A stretch of 64,000 nucleotides of DNA from Microcoleus sp. CAWBG506 (GTDB lineage Bacteria; Cyanobacteriota; Cyanobacteriia; Cyanobacteriales; Microcoleaceae), in the NCBI GenBank assembly GCA_020883125.1, contig JAHREW010000013.1, forward strand, positions 2,213-66,212, read 5' to 3'. A program made the position numbers and the translations under genes. The notes under the pieces were generated by a model that saw nothing but the letters and a program-made list of their open reading frames with translations, made no database searches and was not told the DNA's origin. Positions 1 through 9,080 of the stretch are shown in pieces (position 1 is the first letter of the stretch; each line of letters opens with the position of its first letter).

Positions 1-38
1 GTGGATTCATTGGTTAAATGTTGATGTAATTTCATTGT

Positions 39-229
39 CTGTAGGGGCGGGTTCACCAAAAATATATGGCAAAAACAAATAATATTATAAACCCGCCCCC
101 ACCCAACCGACCATCAAAATGTACCATAAATTTATCGGTAAGATGTTCATGTGAATAATGGCGGGGATGGGGCGGGTTTATGAGATTTCCTGTCTGTTTT
201 ATAGATGGTTGGTGAACCCGCCCCTACAG
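39..229. repeat. Inverted-repeat element with 21-bp ends
   Basis: The stretch is bounded by a perfect 21-bp inverted repeat (39-59 and 209-229; the left arm begins CTGTAGGGGCGGGTTC). A second pair of GGCGGGTTT-like motifs lies inside. There is no coding potential and no clear target-site duplication, so it may be a small non-autonomous element or a dispersed intergenic repeat. A degenerate relative starting CTGTAGGGGCGGATTAG lies near 47640-47700. The rest of 1-337 shows nothing else recognisable. Confidence 0.5.
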
Positions 230-337
230 GATTTTGGGATTTTTTTATGAATTATACGCACCCTCAATAAAAATGTACGAACCATAAAATTTATCTCATC
301 GCCTTGGCGGTTGCTATTATTTCAACCGCCGATTTTT

Positions 338-697
338 CTATTTTGACTGGTTGGGAAAACTTTCTTGAATGGCATTTAATAGCGTTTCTTTGGCAGCTTT
401 GGGAGGTGGAGGCGGTGGTGGAGCCTTCAAGTTAGTTGTTCCTGGTATGCGATTGCGCTCCCCTGCGATTTCTCCCGACGCATCTAATTCTTGGCGAGTC
501 TGGGATAATGCGTCGTCAATGTCGGTATACTTTTCACACCATTCCAGGATATTCTCAGCAATATCATCCTCTGTTTCTCCGAAATTAGCACTGGCTTTTC
601 TGAGGTCTTCATGTCTATTTTCAATCAAAAACAGGTGGGACTGATTTTTGACTAGGTATATAAAGGCGTGGATTTGTTTAAGATTATCTTCCAGCAT
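338..697 (-). CDS. Small proline-linker protein downstream of the TPR-CHAT gene
   Basis: This is a 119-residue protein of unknown function. The start is placed at the ATG at 697 rather than an upstream one, because the upstream start overlaps the CHAT gene whereas this one begins 13 nt after the CHAT stop. Residues 1-75 are predicted helical and rich in acidic residues (KQIHAFIYLVKNQ, DDIAENILEWCEKY). A run of seven prolines follows, then a short C-terminal helix ending ESFPNQSK. No signal peptide or membrane segment is seen. The tight spacing implies co-transcription with the CHAT gene and a functional link. A substrate or adaptor of the CHAT protease is an inference only; no family is recognised. 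Confidence 0.7.
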   Translation of the reverse strand: MLEDNLKQIHAFIYLVKNQSHLFLIENRHEDLRKASANFGETEDDIAENILEWCEKYTDIDDALSQTRQELDASGEIAGERNRIPGTTNLKAPPPPPPPKAAKETLLNAIQESFPNQSK

Positions 698-710
698 AAT
701 TCTCAGATTC

Positions 711-3700
711 CTATTGACCAACTGAACAAAATGCAGCCGAATAGTAGGGCGATTGAAAAGGTCGTATTTCTTTAGAGGATATCTTCTCAAGCATATCGTA
801 CAGCGTTGCTCTTGCGACGCGACGTAGGGGAAGTGTCTTTGTCCATGCCTGCAATTCTATTCTAGTCGCATCCCGCAGCCAAAGTTGAGCTTTGTTGAGG
901 GCAAGAGCGACACTTAACCCGGCTTTGAGATTCTGATAAAATTCTATCATCAGCAATGAAGTAGACAAATCATTAACAGCCCAAAGTGTCGGTACTACAC
1001 TGGAACTGCCGGCCACCAGGAAACCGCTAGGTAAGCTGATATATTCATCGCTGATGCTGCTAAAGTCGCTGATGCCGGTTTCGCAGGCGGAGAGGACTAC
1101 TAGGCGACATTCTCGGAAGTCGAGGGCAAAGATGTCTGCTAATGTGAGGCATTTGTCAAGGTCGAGAATGTTGCCATTTTTTAAGGGTTGATAACGGTTG
1201 GGATTTGATTCTGCGGGCACTGGCGGGAGTAATTCGCTGTCGGCTAGCAGCAATGCTGATAGCAAAGGTTGCTGAAAGTTAAAGTAGCCGTGACAGCTAA
1301 AGTGCGCGCAGTGGGCGATGCTGAGGCGGCTGTCGTCTATGGCTGATTTTTGGGCATTATTTTGGATGAGAATATCTTGATTTTCGGGTCGGAAATTCTG
1401 ACGAATAGCTTGTACTTCTATATCGGTAAATTGCAGGTCTTTGGTGGGATTTTGGACGGCAAATAGGTGTGTGAAATTGGGGCGCTCTCGCCTTTGTGCT
1501 TGTTGCAGCAGTTGGCAACTGGGGGCGTAGCGGACACCTTGTTTGAAGCAATCTAGCAGGCAAGGATTAGTGGGCTCTGGAGACGGGGTTTCTGAATTAA
1601 ACCGCAGCCAGGTTTCACGGCTAATTGGCAAGGCGTGAAGGGGGAACAGGTGGAGGCCGCGATGGGGAATTAGAATTAGTTGACTGCACTGTTTTGGAAC
1701 TCTTTCCACAAGATCGTTGAGATGCAAAATATCAGCTAGACTTTGGAGGCGGTTGGCTAGGTTTTGCTGCCATTTAGTTTTGTTTTTTTGGTAGTCTTTC
1801 AGATACTTGTTAAACCAATTGTCCAAGGCTTTCAAGTCTGTTTTTGAAGATTGCCAGACAATAGGAGTTGGGGATTCTGGAGTGATGATGAAAGCAAGAA
1901 GTCTGTCGTTTGTAATGTACCACTGAAGGATAGCGGTGTTTTCTGCTGTGAGGGATTGAATCTCGTTGTAGGAGATGCCTTTAACTTCTTGAGTGAGTAC
2001 GAAGTTGCGGTCGATGGGTGTGATGTCGCGGGCAATCAATTCATTTAGTTGTTGCCGTAATTGGGTTAGATTAGTTTGATCGCGAATGGTAGTTTGTAGG
2101 TTGTCGATTTGGTGGCTGCGTTCTCCCGATATCGTGCCACCGTTGCTGTTACGATTTGTCTGTTCGATGTCCACTCGTCGCTGTTCGGCATCAATTTCTC
2201 GACGCAGGCGTGAGAGTTCGTTGATAACGGTTTCGGGAATGTCACCTTTGGGGTATAAATCGCGGGTGGCAAGGAGTTCGACTAAGTTGCGGGCTTTGCT
2301 GCGTTCGGCGTATTCTATGGCTGCGGTGTAGTTTTTTAGTTCTATGCAAACTTCCACCATATTTCGATAAAGTTCATTCCATTCTTCGGCTAATTTCTGC
2401 TTGCTTTCATCTCCCGAATGAATCTGACTCCGTAAAAATTCTACGGTGTTAATGGCATCAGCAAAAGTATCATGAGCTAACTGTAAGTTGGGAACTTCTC
2501 GATAGGCAAGTCCTAAATTAAATAAGGTGTCAGCATAGCTTTGCGGGAAAGCCTTGCGAGTGTAGACTTCGAGTGCGGCAGAGAAATATGAGATCGCAAT
2601 TTCAATATTATCGGCCCTCTCTCCCCTGATTCTGCGACTGTAGAAAATTGCCAGAGAATGTTGCGTTGTTGCCCAATCTTGGGGAAGAGCATCACGGTTG
2701 CGGACTTCTAGCGCACTGGTACAGCAGGCGATCGCGCTTTCTATATTGTCTGCCCTGTCTTCCATGATTCTGTCACTGTAGGCAAGTGCCAGATTATTTT
2801 GCGTCATTGCCCATTGTTCAGGAAAGGCTTCGCGGGTGTAGACTTCGAGTGCGACAGTGTAAGATCCGATCGTCCTTTCTATATTGTCTGCCCTATCTCC
2901 TCTGACTCTATTCTCGTAGGCAATTGCCAGATTATTTTGCGTCATTGCCCATTGTTCGGGAAAGGCTTCGCGGATGTAGACTTCGAGTGCGGCAGACAAA
3001 TATGAGATCGCCCTTTCTATATTGTCTGCGCTATCTCCTCTGATTCTGACACGGTAGGCATTTCCCAGATTATTTTGCGTCATTGCCCTTTGTTTGGGAA
3101 AGGCATCGCGGCTGTAAACTTCGAGTGCGGCGGTGTAAGATGCGATCGCTCTTTCTATATTCTCAGCCCTCTCTCCCCTGATTCTGGAATAGTAGGCACT
3201 TCCCAGATTATTTTGTGTCCCTGCCCAATCCTCGGGCAAAGCATCACGGGTGCGGACTTCCAGTGCAGCAGTGTAAGATGTGATCGCCATTTCTATATTG
3301 TCTGCCCTATCTCCTCTGACTCTATTCTTGTAGGCAACTGCCAGATTATTTTGCGTCATTGCCCATTGTTCGGGAAAGGCATCGCAGATGCAGACTTCCA
3401 GTGCGGCGGTGTAAAATGCGATCGCCATTTCTATATTGTCTGCCCAATCTCCTTTGATTCTGTGACTGTAGGCAACTGCCAGATTATTTTGCGTCCCTGC
3501 CCAATTTTTGGGAAAGGCATCGCGGGTGTAGACTTCCAGTGCAGCAGTGTAAGATGCGATCGCCCTTTCTATATTGTCTGCCCTCTCTTCCTTAATTCTG
3601 GAATAGTAGGCATTTCCCAGATGATTTTGCGTCATTGCCCATTGTTCGGGAAAGGCATTGCGGGTGTAGACTTTGAGTGCAGCAGTGTAAGATGTGATCG

Positions 3701-4601
3701 CCCTTTCGATATTATTAGCCTTCTCTCCCCTGATTCTGTCAAGGTAGGCATTTCCCAGATGATTCTGCGTCTTCGCCCATCCTTCAGGGTTAATTTCAAA
3801 GCTGCGAACTGAAAGCACAATTTCGTAGGTAGCGATCGAAATTTCTATGTTTTCAGCCCTACTGCTTTTAGGATATTTTCTAATTTTAATAGCAATATTT
3901 TCAATATAAGCAGCAAATCTTTCGGCTTGTTTTGGATGTATTATACCCAGGAATGCACTCATCGTTTGTTGGATAACTGGAATAAAATTAAGATTTAGCT
4001 TATCTATATTTGCTTGCAATACTGCATAAATGTGTCGTGAATCACTACCAAAATTCTCCTCTTCTGTCAACAATAGCAACTCCAAAAATTCTAAATAATC
4101 ATCTGAAGATATATTCTCTACATCATTATCCTCAAAGGATGTAAAGCCCAATAATTCCCCTACCTGACTGGCAATATTTCGCAAAAAATCAGCCCCATTC
4201 TCCTCTCCTTGCTGTGTCAAATTTACCGCTACAGCCTCGCAAGCTTGCAGAAACCCCCGCTCCAGGAATTCCGAGTTATCCTGTAAAATCTGCGATTCCT
4301 CACCGTTAGGACAACTCAGCAGCGAATTAATCAATTGCAGATAAGCAGAATTGCGATCTGCATCTCCTCCCTGCATCCTTTCCGCCAAAGCTTCACTAAT
4401 TTGCCCCGCCAATTGCTGCAAAAAACCCGCATTTTGTTCGCCATCCGCCGCCATCCGACTCGCTTCTTGCTGCATCACTTCAATCAAGCCTGAGTCAACA
4501 AACTCAGAGTGTTCCTGCAACAGTTCTCCTTCTTCCCCAGCCGGACAACTCAGCAGCAATTGAATCAGATTCAGGTAAGCTCGGACGCGGTTTTCATCCA
4601 T
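711..4601 (-). CDS. TPR-repeat CHAT-domain (caspase-like) protein
   Basis: This 1296-residue protein belongs to the CHAT (caspase HetF associated with TPRs) family of predicted cysteine proteases, commonly found in cyanobacterial stress and conflict systems. Residues ~1-80 and ~82-160 are two copies of one helical module (YLNLIQLLLSCP / YLQLINSLLSCP). A third, diverged copy may follow. Ten tandem 46-residue TPR units follow (pattern ADNIERAIASYTAALEVYTR, then TQNNLAVAY). A coiled-coil stretch comes next, then the CHAT domain. The predicted catalytic dyad is His in HFSCHGYF (~1100) and Cys in LSACETG (~1171); both are present, so the enzyme should be active. No signal peptide is seen, which suggests a cytoplasmic location. 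The gene sits directly upstream of a small gene of unknown function. Confidence 0.92.
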   Translation of the reverse strand: MDENRVRAYLNLIQLLLSCPAGEEGELLQEHSEFVDSGLIEVMQQEASRMAADGEQNAGFLQQLAGQISEALAERMQGGDADRNSAYLQLINSLLSCPNGEESQILQDNSEFLERGFLQACEAVAVNLTQQGEENGADFLRNIASQVGELLGFTSFEDNDVENISSDDYLEFLELLLLTEEENFGSDSRHIYAVLQANIDKLNLNFIPVIQQTMSAFLGIIHPKQAERFAAYIENIAIKIRKYPKSSRAENIEISIATYEIVLSVRSFEINPEGWAKTQNHLGNAYLDRIRGEKANNIERAITSYTAALKVYTRNAFPEQWAMTQNHLGNAYYSRIKEERADNIERAIASYTAALEVYTRDAFPKNWAGTQNNLAVAYSHRIKGDWADNIEMAIAFYTAALEVCICDAFPEQWAMTQNNLAVAYKNRVRGDRADNIEMAITSYTAALEVRTRDALPEDWAGTQNNLGSAYYSRIRGERAENIERAIASYTAALEVYSRDAFPKQRAMTQNNLGNAYRVRIRGDSADNIERAISYLSAALEVYIREAFPEQWAMTQNNLAIAYENRVRGDRADNIERTIGSYTVALEVYTREAFPEQWAMTQNNLALAYSDRIMEDRADNIESAIACCTSALEVRNRDALPQDWATTQHSLAIFYSRRIRGERADNIEIAISYFSAALEVYTRKAFPQSYADTLFNLGLAYREVPNLQLAHDTFADAINTVEFLRSQIHSGDESKQKLAEEWNELYRNMVEVCIELKNYTAAIEYAERSKARNLVELLATRDLYPKGDIPETVINELSRLRREIDAEQRRVDIEQTNRNSNGGTISGERSHQIDNLQTTIRDQTNLTQLRQQLNELIARDITPIDRNFVLTQEVKGISYNEIQSLTAENTAILQWYITNDRLLAFIITPESPTPIVWQSSKTDLKALDNWFNKYLKDYQKNKTKWQQNLANRLQSLADILHLNDLVERVPKQCSQLILIPHRGLHLFPLHALPISRETWLRFNSETPSPEPTNPCLLDCFKQGVRYAPSCQLLQQAQRRERPNFTHLFAVQNPTKDLQFTDIEVQAIRQNFRPENQDILIQNNAQKSAIDDSRLSIAHCAHFSCHGYFNFQQPLLSALLLADSELLPPVPAESNPNRYQPLKNGNILDLDKCLTLADIFALDFRECRLVVLSACETGISDFSSISDEYISLPSGFLVAGSSSVVPTLWAVNDLSTSLLMIEFYQNLKAGLSVALALNKAQLWLRDATRIELQAWTKTLPLRRVARATLYDMLEKISSKEIRPFQSPYYSAAFCSVGQ

Positions 4602-4802
4602 GAGGCGTGACTTTCAACATTTTTTATTCCCTCATTTGTAGCACAAATACAAGCAACCCCAGCTAAACTGCAAGAATTATTTAATTTTCTAATCTGGCAA
4701 CCGAGTTGCTCAAGTTTTGTTGACAAATTAGTGAATTTGTGGTACTCAGACTAATTAGGTTTGTCTGAGGTTTGTGGTTTCTCATTTTTGACGAGAAATG
4801 CA

Positions 4803-4882
4803 GGACACGGCAGTGCCGTTTCCCTACCCCATCATTTGTGTTTCAGAGGAAATACAGGACACGGCAGTGCCGTTTCCCTACC
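4803..4882. repeat. Two copies of the ACGGCAGTGCCGT palindromic repeat
   Basis: Two 26-bp copies (4803-4828 and 4857-4882) share a core GGACACGGCAGTGCCGTT followed by TCCCTACC. The inner 13 bases form an odd palindrome. They sit between the CHAT gene (starting at 4601) and the Uma2 gene. The remainder of 4602-4964 shows no gene. The same repeat recurs at 6220-6346, 11093-11140 and 22619-22684. Confidence 0.8.
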
Positions 4883-4964
4883 CGATTATCTGTACTTCAC
4901 TAGGCTAAAAACCGCTATATTCTCATCTTTTGATTGGCTTAACGCTTTCAGATTAACCATATAT

Positions 4965-5573
4965 TTACCCGCCATTAAAAATTTGCTGCGCTGTCAAAGT
5001 TAACTCTGGAAATACCACCGACTCAATTCTCTCATCTCCCCGAAATAACTTAACCTGATACTCACCATCTACCAATTGACAAACCGATAAAGTAGGCTGT
5101 TTAGGAGAACCAATATAACGCCTACCTCCCAAACCCAAATAATCGACAATCCAGTATTCAGGAATACCTAATGCTTCATAGTCGATCATCTTGTGTGCAT
5201 AATCATCGCGCCAATTTGTGCTGACAACTTCAACAACTAACTTAACAGAATCTCCCTGAGTAATAACTGATTCTCGTTCCCATCGAGACTCATTGGCTTC
5301 TACGGCTTGTTTATCTAATACAATCACATCTGGATCGTAGCCTAAGTTATCGCTGAATTTAAGTGTACATTCCTTGGGAATAAAATAAGGAAGTTGTAAA
5401 CGCCTAATTTCAAAACCAAATTCTAGCGCCTGGAAACCTGCGACTACTGAATGTTTACCAGTTGGATTAGGCATCTCAACAATAACTCCGTTACGTAGTT
5501 CATAGCGTCCGTTTTCTGGTTTCCACTCCAAAAAGTCATCGAAAGTCATTAACTTGGGTATAGCTTGAATCAT
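4965..5573 (-). CDS. Uma2-family putative endonuclease (DUF820)
   Basis: This 202-residue protein is of the Uma2 family, which has a PD-(D/E)XK nuclease fold and is strongly expanded in cyanobacteria. Its physiological role is poorly known. The N-terminal MTFDDFLEWKPENGRYEL segment is characteristic. Predicted active-site elements are the Asp in YDPDVIVLD (~residue 100) and the Glu in LVVEVVS (~135). The start is supported by a strong GGAGGT ribosome-binding site six bases upstream. It lies just downstream of the DUF433 gene and the DUF5615 stub. A second Uma2 gene is at 23444. No modification or partner gene adjoins it. Confidence 0.88.
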   Translation of the reverse strand: MIQAIPKLMTFDDFLEWKPENGRYELRNGVIVEMPNPTGKHSVVAGFQALEFGFEIRRLQLPYFIPKECTLKFSDNLGYDPDVIVLDKQAVEANESRWERESVITQGDSVKLVVEVVSTNWRDDYAHKMIDYEALGIPEYWIVDYLGLGGRRYIGSPKQPTLSVCQLVDGEYQVKLFRGDERIESVVFPELTLTAQQIFNGG

Positions 5574-5634
5574 GGGAAAACCTCCAATGTTCTAAGATTA
5601 TTTTAACAAAATTTAAGAATAATTTGAAATGGTT

Positions 5635-5697
5635 TTAGAAACTTTGACTAGGATAAATCTGATCTACATTTTCATCAATGAGATACTTTAATGCCAT
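5635..5697 (-). pseudogene. Truncated DUF5615 (PIN-like) toxin remnant
   Basis: An ATG at 5697 opens a 20-codon frame reading MALKYLIDENVDQIYPSQSF before a stop. LIDENV is the typical N-terminus of DUF5615 PIN-like proteins, whose first Asp is a catalytic residue. The ATG overlaps the end of the DUF433 gene, the usual gene order for DUF433-DUF5615 toxin-antitoxin pairs. The rest of the ~110-residue toxin is absent, and the Uma2 gene begins 62 nt further on. I infer deletion of the toxin that leaves the antitoxin behind. The family assignment rests on a short motif plus position. Confidence 0.65.
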
Positions 5698-6013
5698 TTT
5701 TCTGTCTTTCCATCTTGATTTTTTGTAGTCTAATCGAAGCTGGATGGGGATTTAATTCTTGGGCTTTTCTTTGTTGATGCGACCATTCTAACCAGTCTGC
5801 GATATATTTATTTACAGCTTCTTTATTGGTTAAATAATAAAGGATTGTCGCGTAACTCTGATCTAGGGTCAGAGTGGAAAAGTGTTTTAAGATTTCTTCG
5901 GGTGAACGTTGCCGATAAATATATTCATAAAGGATGCTTTCAATTCCCACTCTTGTCCCTTTTACTCGGATGTCATCTGATGCAAAAAAATCAAAGTATT
6001 CTTCTATCATCAT
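5675..6013 (-). CDS. DUF433 antitoxin-like protein
   Basis: This 112-residue protein resembles DUF433, a winged-HTH antitoxin family usually paired with DUF5615 toxins. Visible features are the N-terminal strand region (DIRVKGTRVGIESILYEY) and the helical SPEEILKHFSTLTLDQSYATI segment typical of the DUF433 HTH. A GGAG ribosome-binding site precedes the ATG at 6013. The toxin gene that should follow survives only as a stub overlapping this gene's 3' end, so this is probably an orphan antitoxin. It would be expected to bind DNA and may still autoregulate. Confidence 0.82.
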   Translation of the reverse strand: MMIEEYFDFFASDDIRVKGTRVGIESILYEYIYRQRSPEEILKHFSTLTLDQSYATILYYLTNKEAVNKYIADWLEWSHQQRKAQELNPHPASIRLQKIKMERQKNGIKVSH

Positions 6014-6219
6014 GGTTGATTACTCCATTTGTTGATTGAATTGTTAAGCTAAATTATTTTATTTACCCTAGTCATAGTTAGATTATATCACCCACCGAGA
6101 AACCGGGTTTCTTTAGCTTAGTCAGATGATTGTCAAACTTTCAATTTGGCGATCGCCCACAATTGTGACATCTTAGATTTACTGTACACAATTCCGTCAC
6201 TCTTGCAGAATCAGTCACA

Positions 6220-6346
6220 GGATACGGCAGTGCCGTTTCCCTATTATTTCAGAGGACACGGCAGTGCCGTTTCCCTACCATGTTTTAGAGGACACGGCAG
6301 TGCCGTTTCCCTACCATGTTTTAGAGGACACGGCAGTGCCGTTTCC
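6220..6346. repeat. Four-copy array of the ACGGCAGTGCCGT palindromic repeat
   Basis: Four copies start at 6220, 6254, 6290 and 6326. The last three are spaced exactly 36 bp apart, and their intervening sequence (CCTACCATGTTTTAGA) is also conserved, so this is a tandem array and not repeats with unique spacers. It lies immediately 3' of tRNA-Cys on the minus strand. An open frame running through it is repeat-derived and is not annotated as a gene. Confidence 0.85.
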
Positions 6347-6375
6347 TATGTTTCAGATCGCACTTTAATTTAAAA

Positions 6376-6446
<71 letters not shown>

Positions 6447-6624
6447 GTTACGTCATAAATTTGACGTTATTTTATATTACACCAAATCTTGATTATTTCA
6501 ACATATTTGTCAAAAATTCCGTGAAGCGAAGCTATCCCGTAGGGAATCGCCCTTTTTCCCACATCCCCAAAACCCTTCACAGGAGGCTACTCTAGAACTA
6601 GATCGATCGCCCGCAACACCAGCC

Positions 6625-7404
6625 ATGACACCAGCTTCTCCCCTACTCGTCGCCCAAATCACCGACACTCACCTGTTTGCAGAGCCCGATCGACAATGGA
6701 AAGGGATCTCAACAACCCACACCCTGCAAACAGTTCTCGATCGCCTGCAACAGATACAGCCGCCGCCCGACTTACTTTTGCTAACAGGCGACTTATCCCA
6801 AGACGAAACACCCGAATCCTACCAGCGCCTCGTCTCCCTCATCGCCCCCCTGGGAATTCCCGCCTACTGGATACCGGGAAACCACGATAACATCCCAGTC
6901 ATGACAGAAATCTTAAATCAGCCACCGATATCCCCAGAAAAATCGTGGATGCTGGGAAACTGGCAGTTTTTGCTGCTTTCGAGTGTCGAAGCCGGATGCG
7001 ATGGCGGGCGACTTTCCCCAGACAGCTTGCAGTGGCTCGACTCTCAACTGCAACAAACGGGCGATCGAGCTGTTATGATCGCCTTGCACCATCATCCATT
7101 AGCGATCGCAAGTGAGATCATGGACAGCATGATGCTGCATAATGCCGGTGAATTTTTCGCAATTGTCGATCGATACCCTCAAATCAAAATAATCCTTTGC
7201 GGGCACATTCACCAAGAATTCTACCAACAGAGAGGCTCAGTTACCTACTTGGGGACACCCAGCACCTGCATCCAACTTTTACCGAAAAGCTCTCCCATTA
7301 TACTTGACCAAATTCCCCCAGGATTTAGATTGCTCGAATTGGCGATCGATGGCACTTGGGATACTAGAATTGAGCGAGTAGCCCAAGAATCACCACCCTA
7401 TTAA
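6625..7404 (+). CDS. cpdA: CpdA-like 3',5'-cyclic-nucleotide phosphodiesterase
   Basis: This 259-residue calcineurin-like metallophosphoesterase belongs to the class III cyclic-nucleotide phosphodiesterase group, which hydrolyses cAMP to AMP. All five metal-binding blocks are present: DTH (~14), GDLSQD (~55), GNHDN (~86), HHHP (~155) and GHIHQ (~191). There is no signal peptide, so it should be cytoplasmic. The C-terminus (FRLLELAIDGTW) is typical of the cyanobacterial proteins. The gene is monocistronic, divergent from tRNA-Cys. The substrate (cAMP or a related diester) is assigned from family only. Confidence 0.85.
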   Translation: MTPASPLLVAQITDTHLFAEPDRQWKGISTTHTLQTVLDRLQQIQPPPDLLLLTGDLSQDETPESYQRLVSLIAPLGIPAYWIPGNHDNIPVMTEILNQPPISPEKSWMLGNWQFLLLSSVEAGCDGGRLSPDSLQWLDSQLQQTGDRAVMIALHHHPLAIASEIMDSMMLHNAGEFFAIVDRYPQIKIILCGHIHQEFYQQRGSVTYLGTPSTCIQLLPKSSPIILDQIPPGFRLLELAIDGTWDTRIERVAQESPPY

Positions 7405-7593
7405 TAATTTTTGATATCCTCAAAATAATTATTATCAAACTTACATTATTTTGTAAATCTATCTATTGATAGATACTTTTAATCAGCCAATTTTTTTATA
7501 ATATCTATTGACCAGAGATTGCAGGCATAGCTATACTAACAAGTAACAAAAAAATATCGCCCGCATCTTTACCAATCAGGAGAAACTAAATTT

Positions 7594-9072
7594 ATGTCTG
7601 AAGTCAATGGCGTCATGATGCAGTATTTCCACTGGTACAACCCCGCTGACGGCAACCTGTGGAATCAGCTAGCCGAATCTGCCAAAGATTTAGCCAAAAT
7701 AGGCGTTACATCCCTGTGGTTGCCACCAGCATATAAAGGAACGGGCGGTGGAATGGATGTGGGTTACGGCGTCTATGATATATTCGATTTAGGCGAGTTC
7801 GATCAAAAAGGGTCGGTGCGGACGAAATACGGGACAAAAGATGAGTATTTGCGGGCGATTAAAGCTGCACAAGATGCAGGAATTCGGATTTATGCCGATG
7901 TTGTCTTCAACCACAAATTAGGAGCTGATGCCGAAGAAGAAGTTGAAGCAACACCCTTCAATCCCGACAACCGCAATGACACCGTAGGCGAGTATCAAAA
8001 CATTAAAGCTTGGACTCATTTTACCTTCCCTGGTCGTGGCCAAACCTATTCCAGCATGGAATGGCATTGGTGGCATTTTGATGCCATTGATTACAATGCT
8101 TACGACACAAATACTAATGCCGTTTACTTGCTCAAAGGCAAAGAATTTGACCAAAATGTAGACTTAGAAAAAGGCAATTTTGACTACCTGATGGGTTGCG
8201 ACTTAGATATGGATAACCCAGAAGTCACCGGGGAATTAAAATACTGGGGGGAATGGTATGTCGATACAACCAACGTTGATGGATTTAGGTTCGATGCTGT
8301 CAAACACGTATCAGCAAAATTTTTCCAAGAATGGTTAGAACACGTTCGCAATTATGCCAAACGTGAGCTATTTGCCGTCGGCGAATATTGGTCCTATGAA
8401 GTCGAAGCTTTGCACCACTTCATTACAGTAACTGATGGTAAAGTATCCTTATTTGATGCACCTCTTCATTACAACTTCTATGCAGCCAGCAAAGCCGGTA
8501 ATAATTATGACTTGAGAACAATTTTTGACGGTAGCCTCGTCCAGCACCAACCAACCCTCGCCGTTACTCTAGTAGATAACCATGATTCCCAACCTTTACA
8601 ATCCCTAGAGTCAGTTGTCGAGTCTTGGTTTAAACCCCTTGCTTATGCTTTAATTCTGCTGCGTCGTGAAGGATATCCCTGTATTTTTTACCCCGATTAT
8701 TACGGCGATCATTATAAGGATACAGCAAACGATGGCAACGAATACGAGATTTGGTTAGATAAACATCAGTGGATTATTGATAAATTCCTGTTCGCCCGCC
8801 AAACTTATTCCTACGGTAATCAATACGATTACTTTGACCACGCCAATACAATTGGCTGGACGCGACTCGGAGATGAAGAACATCCAGGTGGCATGGCTGT
8901 TGTGTTGAGTAACGGGGGTGATGGTACTAAGTTTATGGAAGTCGGACAACCGAATCGCACCTATATTGATATCACCGAAAACATCAAAGAATTTATCACA
9001 ACTAATGACGAAGGTTGGGCTGATTTTAGGTGTAATGCTGGTTCAGTTTCTGTCTGGGTTCCAGAATCCTAA
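7594..9072 (+). CDS. Cytoplasmic alpha-amylase (GH13)
   Basis: This 492-residue GH13 alpha-amylase resembles the cytoplasmic AmyS/GH13_5 type and hydrolyses alpha-1,4 links in glycogen or maltodextrin. Conserved blocks are DVVFNHK (~102), the nucleophile Asp in GFRFDAVKH (~233), the acid Glu in VGEYW (~267) and VDNHDSQ (~330). The MMQYFHWY start motif and lack of a signal peptide support cytoplasmic glycogen turnover. A GGAG-like site (CAGGAGAAA) precedes the ATG. A hairpin and heptad repeats follow the stop codon. Confidence 0.93.
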   Translation: MSEVNGVMMQYFHWYNPADGNLWNQLAESAKDLAKIGVTSLWLPPAYKGTGGGMDVGYGVYDIFDLGEFDQKGSVRTKYGTKDEYLRAIKAAQDAGIRIYADVVFNHKLGADAEEEVEATPFNPDNRNDTVGEYQNIKAWTHFTFPGRGQTYSSMEWHWWHFDAIDYNAYDTNTNAVYLLKGKEFDQNVDLEKGNFDYLMGCDLDMDNPEVTGELKYWGEWYVDTTNVDGFRFDAVKHVSAKFFQEWLEHVRNYAKRELFAVGEYWSYEVEALHHFITVTDGKVSLFDAPLHYNFYAASKAGNNYDLRTIFDGSLVQHQPTLAVTLVDNHDSQPLQSLESVVESWFKPLAYALILLRREGYPCIFYPDYYGDHYKDTANDGNEYEIWLDKHQWIIDKFLFARQTYSYGNQYDYFDHANTIGWTRLGDEEHPGGMAVVLSNGGDGTKFMEVGQPNRTYIDITENIKEFITTNDEGWADFRCNAGSVSVWVPES

Positions 9073-9080
9073 ATACCCTA

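Noticed and set aside
3075-3812. 245-codon antisense frame over the TPR array
   Set aside because: It is a periodic shadow of the 138-bp repeats on the opposite strand.
6220-6346. CRISPR-like array with 36-bp period
   Set aside because: The whole 36-bp unit, including what would be the spacer, is repeated; there are no unique spacers and no cas genes. It is a tandem palindromic repeat.
6146-6373. 75-codon open frame through the palindromic array
   Set aside because: Most of its protein is repeat-derived (GHGSAVSLPCFR units) and it runs against tRNA-Cys; no ribosome-binding site.
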